Shown here in pieces: positions 25,123-35,975 of a DNA stretch of 64,000 nt. The position numbers were made by a program, and so were the translations under genes. The stretch comes from Onchocerca lupi (lineage: Eukaryota > Nematoda > Chromadorea > Rhabditida > Onchocercidae), in contig JAOVVO010000013.1 of the NCBI GenBank assembly GCA_028564675.1, positions 291,947 to 355,946 on the forward strand, read 5' to 3'. Numbering within the stretch: the stretch's first letter is position 1; the number at the start of each line of letters is the position of its first letter. The notes below the pieces were generated by a model, which was not told where the DNA came from, ran no database searches, and saw only the letters and a list, made by a program, of their open reading frames with translations.

Positions 25123-28100
25123 TTAAGATTCTAAAATAAAAAGATCGGGAACGCGAACAAGTGATGTTTTGCTGCTACCATTGCTATGTTGAGCTCTCCC
25201 TCGCCCTCCTCGCGCTGAATTCGACTGTCCACCTCGTCCACCGCCAGGAGGGCGTCGCCTAACTGGCATTCCATTTCTACTACCAATACCAGATAAAATC
25301 GAGGCATCAATACCCTGAATATAGAATCGGCTATTTCCAACTTTTTATTAAATTACAGCTTGAAAACCGAATTAGAATGAACAAACAGTTATTTTTAATA
25401 TATTGGAAAAATACGAATTATTAAAACGATTCCAATATCTACAATGAAAATACCAAAAAAAAAAAAAAAAAAAAAAAAACTCTATCATTCTTTGCAGAAC
25501 AATTACTACAAATGGCAAAATTGAACATCTAACATTATCACAATCAATTTCTCAAGAAAATTCGGAAGTCAAATAGTTTTGCACAGTTTGTTCATCAATT
25601 CAGAGTTCTGAATACCCACTCCTTGTCATTAATCAGTGATGTGGCATAAGCGATGTCATTCTGGCTTACATTAAGCTTTTAGAAATTAGCTTTACACTTT
25701 TTTCTTGAATAATAATAATATTATCCAATAAAAAAATTAAAATTACTACTGCCCTGTTTAAGAAAAACATACTTGTGCTTTGAGTGACTCCTGCAATTTT
25801 TTATTGAGATCCGCGAGTTGTTCGGCAGTTAAAGCATCGGATTTCATCGAAATCCCTCCATTTGAAATTTCTGCTATATTCTTACGGTCTTCTAAAAATT
25901 TTGTAATTATTATTTCTGCGATCACCAGTACAATAAGACCACAAACCTAAAAAATCCTACTTAATTAGTCCTTTTTCTTTAATGATTGCCTGTTATAGTA
26001 TCGCTTCTCAACAAAATAAAGCACAATAATGTTATGAAATAACTAATAATATTCAAACTCTTTTTTTCTAATTTCCAATTCTTTAAATTGAATTTTAAAA
26101 AGCACCATTTCCAACTGGACTAATTTGTCCAAGGCCAGAATCTTCACCAAGTGAGCTTACAATGGAAGAATGGCTAGTCGAATGTTTCATCATATAAGCT
26201 GATACGGTAGTTCCTGCTTGACGAACTATTAAATTTGCATCACTTCCGATTGTACTATTCACAGCAACCACTAGAAAAATTTATTAAAAATATCATGTAT
26301 ATGTTGAATAAATTATTCTTATCCATTCACTGGAGACCGAATTACGAGAATATTTGGGAATCACATAAACTATCACGAAACTGTAATCATGGAAAACACT
26401 GAATAAAACATTGTAATTGTTTTTATTGCTGCAAAACTTTGAAAAAACCTATATAGTAAACATTATAAAAGTTAACCGCTTAATAGATCCATTTTCAAAA
26501 GAAAAGAAAAATCTGTTTTTATGTGTAAAATATTCCAGCTTTTTCATTTCTTTTATGAAATGTTTATTGTTTTTCATAGCATTCTAATTTTTATTACGTG
26601 GTAAAAATCGTGTAAAACAAATTCTATAATACCTTCGCCAAAATTTTTAATAAGTTTGACAAGTTCAGCACTATCGCAGTGGAAACGAGATGCAAGAGCG
26701 ATCCCTTCTTCGTTTTGCTTTACCGCATTAAATCTTGCAATTTCATCACGTAATTCTGCTTGTTCACGATCACTCATTGCGCTCATTCGTTTGGCACGAT
26801 CATACAGTTCACAAGACTGTAAACGGCGTTCATTGAAGAACCGTATTCCTTCATCGTGTGTCCGTTGTAATTCTGCCAACAAATGATTTTCGCGTTCAAC
26901 CAAAATTTGGCGTATACACTAAAATAGATAATGCTTGACTCTCATTTATGTTCATCACTATCACAAAGAACCAAAAGTATGATTGATTGAGACAATTAGA
27001 CCAAAAATTAATATTTTATCTACTTTTATTGTCTGCTCTTATTATATCCCATCTTTTATCTAGAAATCAAGCTTATTTGATTTCAGAGAATTGCAAAACT
27101 CCAAATGCTTTCTGGTAAGTAAATAATCCGAATAATTAGAAATCTGCCATCATTCAGATCGTTTTTCTGGTATTTCATAGCTCAACAACAAAACATTTGA
27201 AGCAAAACAAATTTTAAAATACATTCTTCATTTTCTATGTTTACTCACCTTAAATGAATTCCTCACATTTTCTTCAGCTATAGAAATTTGATTTTCAAAA
27301 TCAGATTCTATCTTTTCAATCTGCCTATTATGATCCTTTAGTCCTGCTATACCTAAAAAAAATTTTATTTAGTTAGAAAATAAAGTGACCTAGACCGCAA
27401 TATTATTGAGCAAAAAATGCAAGGTTTTAAGAACGGAATTTCAAATGTGCTGCGCATAAAAAGATTCTGATAATTCAGAACTTTTCATACTTATCAGAAA
27501 AACTAACTTTGGAAATCTTTATAGAAAAACAATGAAGTTGAAGAAGTCCACAAAAAAATCTTATACGAAAGCATTTAATACCCTCACTGGCGTGACCATT
27601 ATTAAAGTTCTCGATTTCGTTCGGTGCTGCTGATTTGAATGGAATAGAACTAGCGGAAGGCACTTTAGGAACATCAGCACTAGCTATTAGTTTTTGTGAT
27701 TCAGATGTTGATAGCGCTACAGTTTCAGATCGATTGCGTGAATTTGTTACTTCCACAACACCTGTTTTACACATTAATTTATGTATTATAAAAATAATGC
27801 AAAATGTTTTGGAAATGGAATGTAATATTATAGCAATGAATATCATATTTCATTAAAGAACTAGCATTAATCTCATTTCCATCTCAATAAAAATTTACTG
27901 GATTAGCCGGCAATGTCGGTGTTCGTCTTGAAGAATCATTCTCCAGCAAACTTTACTAATACAAAATAGCAAGCTATGCTATGCTTTACGACTTGCTATA
28001 CTCCATTCAAGTTTTGAGAAAATATGACTGATCAGGATATAAAAGCAAAATATCCTTTACTCATTATTATAAAACATTGAGACTACGTCTGAATTGAAAA

Positions 28101-28758
28101 TGTTGAGCTTTCTTACCATTAATGACCGAAGAGACCACTCCATTTACGGCTCTAGGAGCAGAAGAAGATGCAGACGTGCATGAAGGAATAGATGCAGTTG
28201 CTGCAGCAACTGTCTGAAAATTAAGATTTAAATTATCCTCTGACAAATAATTTCAATATCTTTCTTGTCACTCCAGAAGAGAATTTAAAAAGAGAAACTG
28301 ACTTGGTCTTTGGCCATCTTCTTCTTCTTTTGATTCTTTTTATTGGAAGCACCAGATCTTTTCCATGAATCTAAAGCGCTCTGTGCACCATCTGTAATAG
28401 ATTAACTCAAAATTTTTGTAGTAACTTGAACTAACAACATTTGTAGTAATTTAAAATCTGACAAAATAAATTATAAAACTATGATTCGAATATAATATTA
28501 AGATTGTGTAGCTACATCATTCCCAATTGAAAAGAATATGATGGATAAAACTTAAATCTAAATCTATTGAACATATTTCCCTCAAAATAAATGTGACAAA
28601 CCATCACAAAATGCTTGTATAGTTTTGTTAATATCGAAATCGAAATTATGAAGTGCAAGAATGATGTCGTTTTTTGATGCTGTATGCACCACTTCACGCA
28701 CTTTTGCTACTGCCTCTTCCATTACTTTCTTCTCATTTCGATACTGTTGCATAGACAT
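25123..28758 (-). CDS. SPATS2-family RNA-associated protein
   Basis: Nine exons join in frame to 462 codons plus stop: 28602-28758, 28303-28391, 28117-28213, 27582-27761, 27249-27352, 26633-26918, 26106-26270, 25773-25891 and 25123-25314. The N-terminal block NDIILALHNFDFDINKTIQA, followed by ALDSWKRSG and a lysine-rich run, matches the UBA-like start of vertebrate SPATS2/SPATS2L. A central coiled coil (DHNRQIEKIESDFENQI; ELRDEIARFNAVKQNEEGI) leads to ASRFHCDSAELVKLIKNFGE, the counterpart of the family's VARFTCDVETLKKSIDSFG. The C-terminus is RG/GG-rich (PPGGGRGGQSN), which suggests RNA contact. SPATS2 proteins are cytoplasmic and linked to RNA and stress granules, with no settled biochemical role. 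Exon 7 uses the weak donor GTGCTT; reading through it would give an early stop after GAF. Confidence 0.9.
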
Positions 28759-30722
28759 TTTTTTGTGGTAAGTATTAACGAAATAAATGAAATGTATACG
28801 TCACCAATACTGAAATCGTCAGAAAAAATCTGCATCATTCCAATTTAATGATAAATTCATTTCAATACGTACATCTTCACATCATTCATAAATAGCAATA
28901 ACTGTTCATTTCGTTTCGATTCTCTCATAAAAAAATGACATAAAATGATAATCTTTACTCTATATTCAAAAAATGAAAACTTTTTAGTATTTTCTAATAT
29001 ACTATTATGTTTATTCTAGATAATAGGGAAGATTTTTGCAATGAAAGATAGAGTAACAATTAAGATTATTAGTGACGCTTAGTAATATTGTTGTCATTTC
29101 GATATTAAAGATATAAACTGCCAAATTCTTTCATATATCACAAGGAAATGCTTCATCAAACAGACTTAGGAAAAACTCAGACTATAGAAAATAAAGGAGG
29201 AGAAGAAAGCAATGATGCAACAGTAATGCAAATAATATTGAAGGGTAAGGCGGCAGCATTCCTCCAACACCTTCCCACTGCACACTATCTATTTCACATC
29301 ATGAATATGCATCATAGAAATGGGAACGTCTCTCTGTGTATGTGTGTATGTGTGTGAACGACCGAGAAGTAGGAATTTCAGTCTAATTAATTCGTATTTA
29401 TGTTTCATACCATTAAAGCAGATATATTTAATACTGAAAGCATATTTCTTAAGAGATATGCAATATAATCAAGACATGCCTCTATTAGAGTTGGGACAGG
29501 CTTTAATCATGATACGAGCCTGTCCTATCCTCAGAATTGTATGAATTAAATCCAGACATTCTAACAAAGGTCCATCTTAAAAATATCCTTATAAAGTAAA
29601 AAACCGAACAGTTGACAGATACACGAAAAAGTAACAAAACGTATCAATCGTACACCCCAATCTTTACATACAAAAAACAAAAAATGCAACAACCAAAAAA
29701 CGAATGAACAGTCGACTGTTACTATTGGTATGTAGCCGCGATGCAGAAACCATTATGAAATGGGAAACGTCTCAGGAAAAAAAAGAGTATTTCGCTGACA
29801 TTTGTTATACGATTTTTATAGTCAGTATGTTTTCATAACATCGAGAAATTTTGAGTGTTTCTTCAGATGAAAAAATTTCTAACGCTTTTATGTGATTCAA
29901 AGAGTGCCAATAGTTCATGATTAACAAGATCAATAGCTATATAGATATCTTACTTGCCAATAAATATTTTTTTGAGATTTTTTTAAGATACAAATAAGTG
30001 GAGTTAAAAAAAAAATCAGTCAAAATTTATGATATTAACACAGTACCCAACATACTATCAGAATTCCACATGTGGCTCAAGGTAAAACTAGCAGGAAGAA
30101 AAATTAAAAAAAAAAAAGAACAAAAACCTTCGAAGAAATTTTTGGCTCGAAAACAAAAATTTTAATTAAACTAATCTAAAAAAAAAGAAATTATAATTTT
30201 ATAATTAAACCTCATAATCTACATATAGAATCCCATTAAACCTAATACTAAAATTAGAACCAAAAAACAAAAACCATTCAAAAAACATAATGGTAACTAA
30301 AATCATAACAAATAGACAACAAATCACAATTCAAAAAAAAAAAAAAAAAAAAGGAAATTAGAATCGAAAACAAATATAAATATAAAACCAATGAAAATAA
30401 AGAAAAGGAAGAAAATAATAATTATAAAAAAAAAAAATAAAACTAATTGTATTATAAAAATAAATAACAAAGGAAAAATACTACTAAGAAAAATCAAAAC
30501 AATATCAAACAGGTATATCTAAAGAAATACAGCAACTCATAAATAAGATACCTAAACATATCATAATATCAGCTCTTCAATGGTTTCCAGTCCAAAAAAT
30601 TCAAAACAAACAAACAGAAAAGTAAAAAAAAAAAAAAAAACAAAAAAATAAAAAAAAAAGTAGACAACAAAATTTAAGATTATCCAAACCTAAAAGGTCT
30701 GAAACTTTAAATAGAATAAAAT

Positions 30723-30748
30723 CCTTAGTTTTGAAAATCAAGTAGTTT
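30723..30748 (-). pseudogene. trnW-like anticodon arm remnant within the NUMT
   Basis: On the minus strand a short stem flanks the loop TTTCAAA, whose central triplet TCA is the mitochondrial tryptophan anticodon. It sits just downstream of the cox1 remnant, where trnW is expected in filarial mitochondrial order. One stem pair is mismatched and the other arms are not clear. Confidence 0.35.
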
Positions 30749-30859
30749 AAAAATTTAACCTGAACCTACAATTACTTATTATAGCCATAATTAGTTCGAT
30801 GATATCTATTAGATGAGATATTCTTACTAATATGATTTTTCAATGAAAACCATACTAAA

Positions 30860-31190
30860 AGCTTTTTCAGTATAAGAATCCGTCAAAGTAGGTACATTTA
30901 CAACATAAGCTGGATAGTGTGGTAATTGTAAAAAGAAATATCAAAGAAATGAGAAAAAATAGAGTTAATTATCAAGTTACTAAATAAAATAAAATGAACA
31001 ACAGAATGAATCCAAAGAAGAAATAATCTGAAAAATAGAATAACGAGCAGGATAATTCAGAATCTTACGAAATATTCCTTGTAAACACAATAAAAAAGTC
31101 ATACTTGTAGTGACAAAAAAACATTGATTATCACAATACTATCAAAAGAAATGCCGCACATATAAGATAACTTTATCTCTTCAATACAAA
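30860..31190 (-). pseudogene. cox1 C-terminal remnant within the NUMT
   Basis: Minus-strand translation around 31100-30980 reads (TTSMTFLLCLQ) GMFRKILNYPARYS IFQIISSLDSF, parallel to the COX1 segment that runs from the last histidine-rich helix into PRK-x-LDYPD and the final membrane helix. Frameshifts and in-frame stops follow. A second open piece nearer 30900 (HYPAYVVNVPTLTDS) may be the COX1 tail. It lacks the residues needed for function and is in the nuclear context, so it is a dead copy. Confidence 0.6.
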
Positions 31191-33093
31191 AAGTCCTAAA
31201 AAATTGCAGTTTTTCCCTTTTAAACTATCCGAAATGCTATTAGTTTTGATTGTCTTGTTAAGTTCGAAAGAGTGGAAGACTTATTCAGCCATCATTACAC
31301 CTTCAACTATGATTTGATACAACAACAATCATCATCATCATCATCATCGCAAGAGGAAGGATCAAGTTTAAAGACAAATTGCGCATTGCCCACATTGATG
31401 AATGGAATTCAACTCCAATATTTGAATTTAAAATTGCAAAGAAAACTGAATGAATTAGTCGTTGAAATATGCGCATGTTCATTTCAATACGCATGCAAAC
31501 ATGCGTGCATTTCTTGATGCATCATTTGATATATGATCATAAAATGCTAGTGAAGGTATCATTTTCAAAAAATTACCCGTTTCTTCAAATTTCGCATCAC
31601 GAACATTAAATGATCACATATTTCTGCGAAATGATACAGCCAATATGCAAGTTACAAGTTTGTTAAAACTTGTTATTTAAAGAAGCATTTTGAGAGCATT
31701 GAAATTACTGAAAAATGAGAGGATTGAGAGAGATATGATATGGTATTACCTCTTGTGATATCATATCTCATACTATCATATCTCAAACTGAATTTTGCGA
31801 TGTTAATAGCAGTTGTTCTAATCAGATCGAATCTTAGCAGCGGTTCTCTAAATATTCTCATTTTTTTAAAGTTTCAAAGAAAAAAAAAAACGATGCAAAA
31901 ATTGCGAAATTCGATGAAAAATCGCAAAACTCAGTTTTACATCGAGGTTCAAAATGAAAATCTTGATTTCTGGAGGTCTTCGCGATGCCGCTTCTTTCAT
32001 TGTTTTTTTTTTTTTTTTTTCGCAACTTCTTGCTTTCCATTTCTTATAACATATTAAAATGCAAAGTCACTGTGCATTAATTTGGTCAGTAATATAGGAT
32101 ATTCTTTAACGAATGTAGCAGCTGACCAAAGTTGATGAAAAAAGTTAAATGAATTTCACTAAAACTAAAAATCATTAGAATTTCCCAAAAAATGTACAAT
32201 CAGCAAAAAATGATGAAAAGCTGATCAATCACTGCTTGCTACTAAAACTTTTAGATTTGAGGAGAAAAGATGAAAAATCGCACAGCAAATTTTCGATAAT
32301 AAGATAGACTCAACCAATAATTTTTCCAAAAAATATCCTTTTTGATTCTTTCCCGTGATTTTCTTTTAACTGGTTTTTTCTGCTAAATGGTTTTATTGAT
32401 GAATTCCAGTCTAGAAGTACAGCAATTTATTTTGTGTAGAAATAAACTAGGTCACAGAACGGATTGCTGAAGAAATTTGAAAAAAAGATACAAATCGTAA
32501 AAGATGTTCAATTTTGGATCAAAATGGTTAGCAAAAAAATAAGAAAGTCTTGAAAAAAGATGAGGATCTATAGGTCAGAAAAATAGCTAAATAAAAATTA
32601 ATGTTCACAGAGTAATTAAAAATTAAATTTATAAATTGAAATTTGCCTTATTCAAAGATATGAAATGCATTTGATCCATTAATATATTTATTTCCTCCTC
32701 CATTTTATTATTTGAAATCAAAGTTTTGAAAAAGGATCAAAAATAATTTGCAACAGAAACTTTTTCCTAACAACTGAACATCAAATATTTTGTTACAGAA
32801 AGTATTTGCATATCGAGAAATTCGAAGAAATTCAATCCGGGGAAAAAAGCAATATTTTCGATGAGAGAAAGAAAGATATGCTCGGAATGGTAATGATTTC
32901 GAAAATTTTTATAAACGACAAAAATTTATGTAAACTTTTTCATGAAATTTATCACTTCTAATTTTTCGTTTGCCCAGTGTCCTTCGTTATTTTGCCGTCA
33001 TTATAACCAGCATTGTCACTTATCACTTCTGCATCATTAGCAACATTATCACCAAACAATAAATCACTATCACTAACTTCTGATAAAAAAACT

Positions 33094-33153
33094 GCGAAGA
33101 ATTATTGAATCAATAGATAACCTGATTGCCAGAATGATTCAATAATTCTTCGC
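33094..33153. other. Perfect 19-bp inverted repeat (hairpin, 22-nt loop)
   Basis: Arm GCGAAGAATTATTGAATCA at 33094-33112 is the exact reverse complement of 33135-33153. Beyond one mismatch the pairing continues for about four more base pairs on the outside. The roughly 60-base unit has the size of a small stem-loop RNA precursor, but a short inverted-repeat transposon remnant is also possible. Confidence 0.85.
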
Positions 33154-34786
33154 AATTTATTCATCGGAAAAATCTGCTTGGATTAAAAAATCGCTAAATC
33201 ATAGCTGAATATTCGCTTCGAAAGATATTACAACTATTTTCAATCACAATGCAAATACGAAAACCGGAAAAAACCTGTATTGCTTATATTGCTTTCCGGA
33301 AGGCCGTGAATCGAAAATACCAATTCCGTAAATGCTCCAAAAGTCCGAACTTCTGTTTTCAAAGTTTCAGGTTTGTAATTTCTTTGAAAAATCCGAGAAA
33401 TTGCTTGTGAACTACATTATTAATCATTTCATTGAACTAACATAGATTTCACAACAACAAAAAAAAAAGTAAATTTTAGTAAAAATTGAGGAATTTCTTC
33501 TAAAAAAAGGGAAAGCAAGTCAATGATCTGAGGTATTTTCAACAAATCAATACTTTTTAATGAATCCTAATATGTCAGATATTGTTATTCATCCTGAGAT
33601 ATCGTGATGCACATCTGGCATCTCTCGAAAAGTTCTACATGAATGATCAGCTCCATTCAAATTTCCCATATTCGTTGTCATCCATTCACAAACAAGGAAA
33701 TAAATATTCTTTTTTTGAAAAGAATTTACAAAAAATTTGTTTCGAAAAACCAGAAAAGATACGGCAATAAAACACATTCATGTTCGGTTTGAAATGTCAG
33801 ATTTGTTTACCGAAACACTTTCCTATGCTTCTCCTATCAGTTCTACTCCAGTTTCGATCAATCCCAGACTTCCTGACATTTATTCATGGTCTTCTCGCAA
33901 TTGTAAACTGCCATCGTCATATAACAGTTTTATGTTTCTCTTAGCTTTTTTTTCTCATCTCTGTCTTGTGTTTCGGCACAAAATGATAAAAACAAAAAAG
34001 AAAAAGATAAAATATGATAAAAAACAGAATTTACAGAAAATCTTTAAAAAAATTTCTTTTTCTGGAAAATGATACATTTCAAAAGAATCATAAAAAGTAT
34101 CATAGATTCTTGTTAATGCCAGATTATTGTTAAATTTTATCTAACGCAAATAGAAGCCGCGGGACCTTTTTCTTTAAATTTTATTGCAGTAGATTTTAGA
34201 TTTAATCTTATGTCATTTTTAATACTTTGATAAGAACTTTTTGTATCGTACCTTAAGTGGACGCATTCTGGACGTATCCACCAATTAAAGAAATAAAAAA
34301 AAAAAAAAAAACAGAGGAATTTGTTGATCTATCCGGAAAATTTTTGATTTGGGAACCATTCATCCTCCGGAAAACTTATGGTTCGGAAATTATTCATCTT
34401 TCTGTAATTCAGATAACGAGTAATTGATTCAATTTAATGTAACGAATACAAAATCAAATTGGATAAAAATGGATGTATTGATAAGAATGCAGAAAGAATG
34501 CGGGCAAAAGCACGAGAAAAAATAAAAAAGAGAAAAGTAATGCAATTCAGATCGTGAAAATATTGAAAAACAAATAAAATTTGATCAGCAAGTAAATATC
34601 AATGACTCAGACGGAATCGTTGCTATCGATCTTGATTTCGGATCATTATTCATTGGAGATGTCGTCTTGCTGAGAATACGAGGAGACATTTGATAATATT
34701 CTTTCAATGTCATTAAGAAATCAACAGTAATTCCAATTAATCTTCATGAAATTTTGAGATACTCAAAGAGTCTTTTGAAGAAATTA

Positions 34787-34825
<39 letters not shown>
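34787..34825. repeat. (GA)n microsatellite
   Basis: About 18 GA dinucleotides with a single ACA interruption near the left end, in intergenic DNA upstream of the hnRNP K gene. Confidence 0.9.
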
Positions 34826-34829
<4 letters not shown>

Positions 34830-35961
34830 GACTATTCAATTGGTAACTCTTAAAATATGAAGCTAAGTAAGAATAAGAGTAGATTAAGATAAGATAAGAG
34901 TAGAAAAGCGACATGGATTAGATGATCCCATCGTGAATGTCAAAAGATTTCATCCAACTACCTATGCCTTTCCGGTGAAATCAAATATGAATTTTTCCAA
35001 TTCTAAACAGCAAATATTATAATATTTTTCCGGTCCAAAAGGGATAGTTTCGGATAAAACTTAAAATTAATTAATTAGTTAAAATTAATGAGAGTAGTGC
35101 CAATGGTATTGAAAGATGTCATTGAGCCATTCAGTTGCATAGTGGCTAAATGAGCCAAAGTGAGTAAGTAGCTGTCAGTATGTAGCGGTGCGTTTTTGGA
35201 TGAGAGGTAAGCGGAGTTGATGGGAAGTTTGGTTTTTAGTTTTAAATTAGTACATCCCACTCGAGAAGAAGAAAAATATTTGTTCGGGGAATATTAGAGA
35301 TAAGTAGTACGAAATATAAGGAGATAGGGATTGAAAAGAAAAGAATAGTATGATAATGTCAAGTGAAATATAATGTTAAAATTTGTGAAATAATATACTC
35401 TATAGGAGACGAAAAAGTTGGCAGATACATATATTACATAGACAGCAGTGATTGAAACAACAAAAAGAACATGTGGTCGAAGAAGTGACGAAGACAAATA
35501 AGAATTAATATAAGTTTGTAAATGTTAGGGATAAGACAAGAGATTAACCTGTGCTACCCATTTTTTTAAACCTTATCTTATATGTTTCGGTGACATATAA
35601 TCATCGCAGTTTTAATGCTTTGATATTTATGCATGTGTTTAGTTTACTTTGGATCATTTAAACTATGAGATTATCTGGCATTTACAGGAATCTGTGATGC
35701 ATCTTAAGATCACTCTCGAAGTGCATCATTTTCCAAAAAAAGAATTTAAAAGAGGTTTTCTCTGAATTCTATTTTTTATCATTCTGTGGCGAAACAGAAG
35801 ATATGGATTTCGAAAAGTTCAAAATCAGCTGCTATGGTACTTAAAATGTTGCTATATGCTAAACATTTAATGAATGAAGGAATAAACTTCCTTTAATTTT
35901 ACACGCATCTTTTAACTTTGCTCCTCACATCATCCGGCATGTAATTGAGGTGCATGATTTT

Positions 35962-35963
35962 AG
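35962..35963 (+). promoter_or_regulatory. Candidate spliced-leader acceptor of the hnRNP K gene
   Basis: ATGATTTTAG ends 12 bases before the start codon at 35976. The short leader and lack of an upstream coding exon suggest trans-splicing. Confidence 0.45.
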
Positions 35964-35975
35964 CATCAGATTATC

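Larger units (their letters stand above)
30040..31190 (-). pseudogene. Decayed nuclear insertion of mitochondrial DNA (NUMT)
   Basis: This block is extremely A-rich on the plus strand, so T-rich on the minus strand, like the coding strand of nematode mitochondrial DNA. Read on the minus strand with the invertebrate mitochondrial code it gives membrane-protein-like stretches broken by stops and frameshifts. From about 31078 downward, GMFRKILNYPARYS matches the conserved late segment of nematode COX1 (G-x-PRK-x-LDYPD-x-YS). A trnW-like remnant follows at 30723-30748, and then more T-rich hydrophobic sequence, plausibly nad6 (for example IFLSSIFPLLF and VMILVTIMFFEWF). The order cox1-trnW-nad6 is one I recall for filarial mitochondria. 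Boundaries are approximate and the lower part is only weakly assigned. Confidence 0.6.
28759..35975. other. Gene-poor region between divergent SPATS2-like and hnRNP K genes
   Basis: About 7.2 kb shared upstream of two divergently transcribed genes. No nuclear coding exon is supported. It contains a decayed mitochondrial insertion (about 30040-31190), an (ATC)n run at about 31329-31349, a 12-bp inverted repeat (31730-31741 with 31758-31769), a perfect 19-bp hairpin (33094-33153) and a (GA)n microsatellite (34787-34825). The promoters of both flanking genes should lie at its two ends. Confidence 0.6.

Noticed and set aside
29320..29544. Open frame beginning in a TG-rich stretch
   Set aside because: The start is simple-sequence (VCVCVYVCE) and the rest has no recognisable features.
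31272..31517. Frame with a serine run from an (ATC)n repeat
   Set aside because: The serine run is the microsatellite itself, and both strands are open only because of it.
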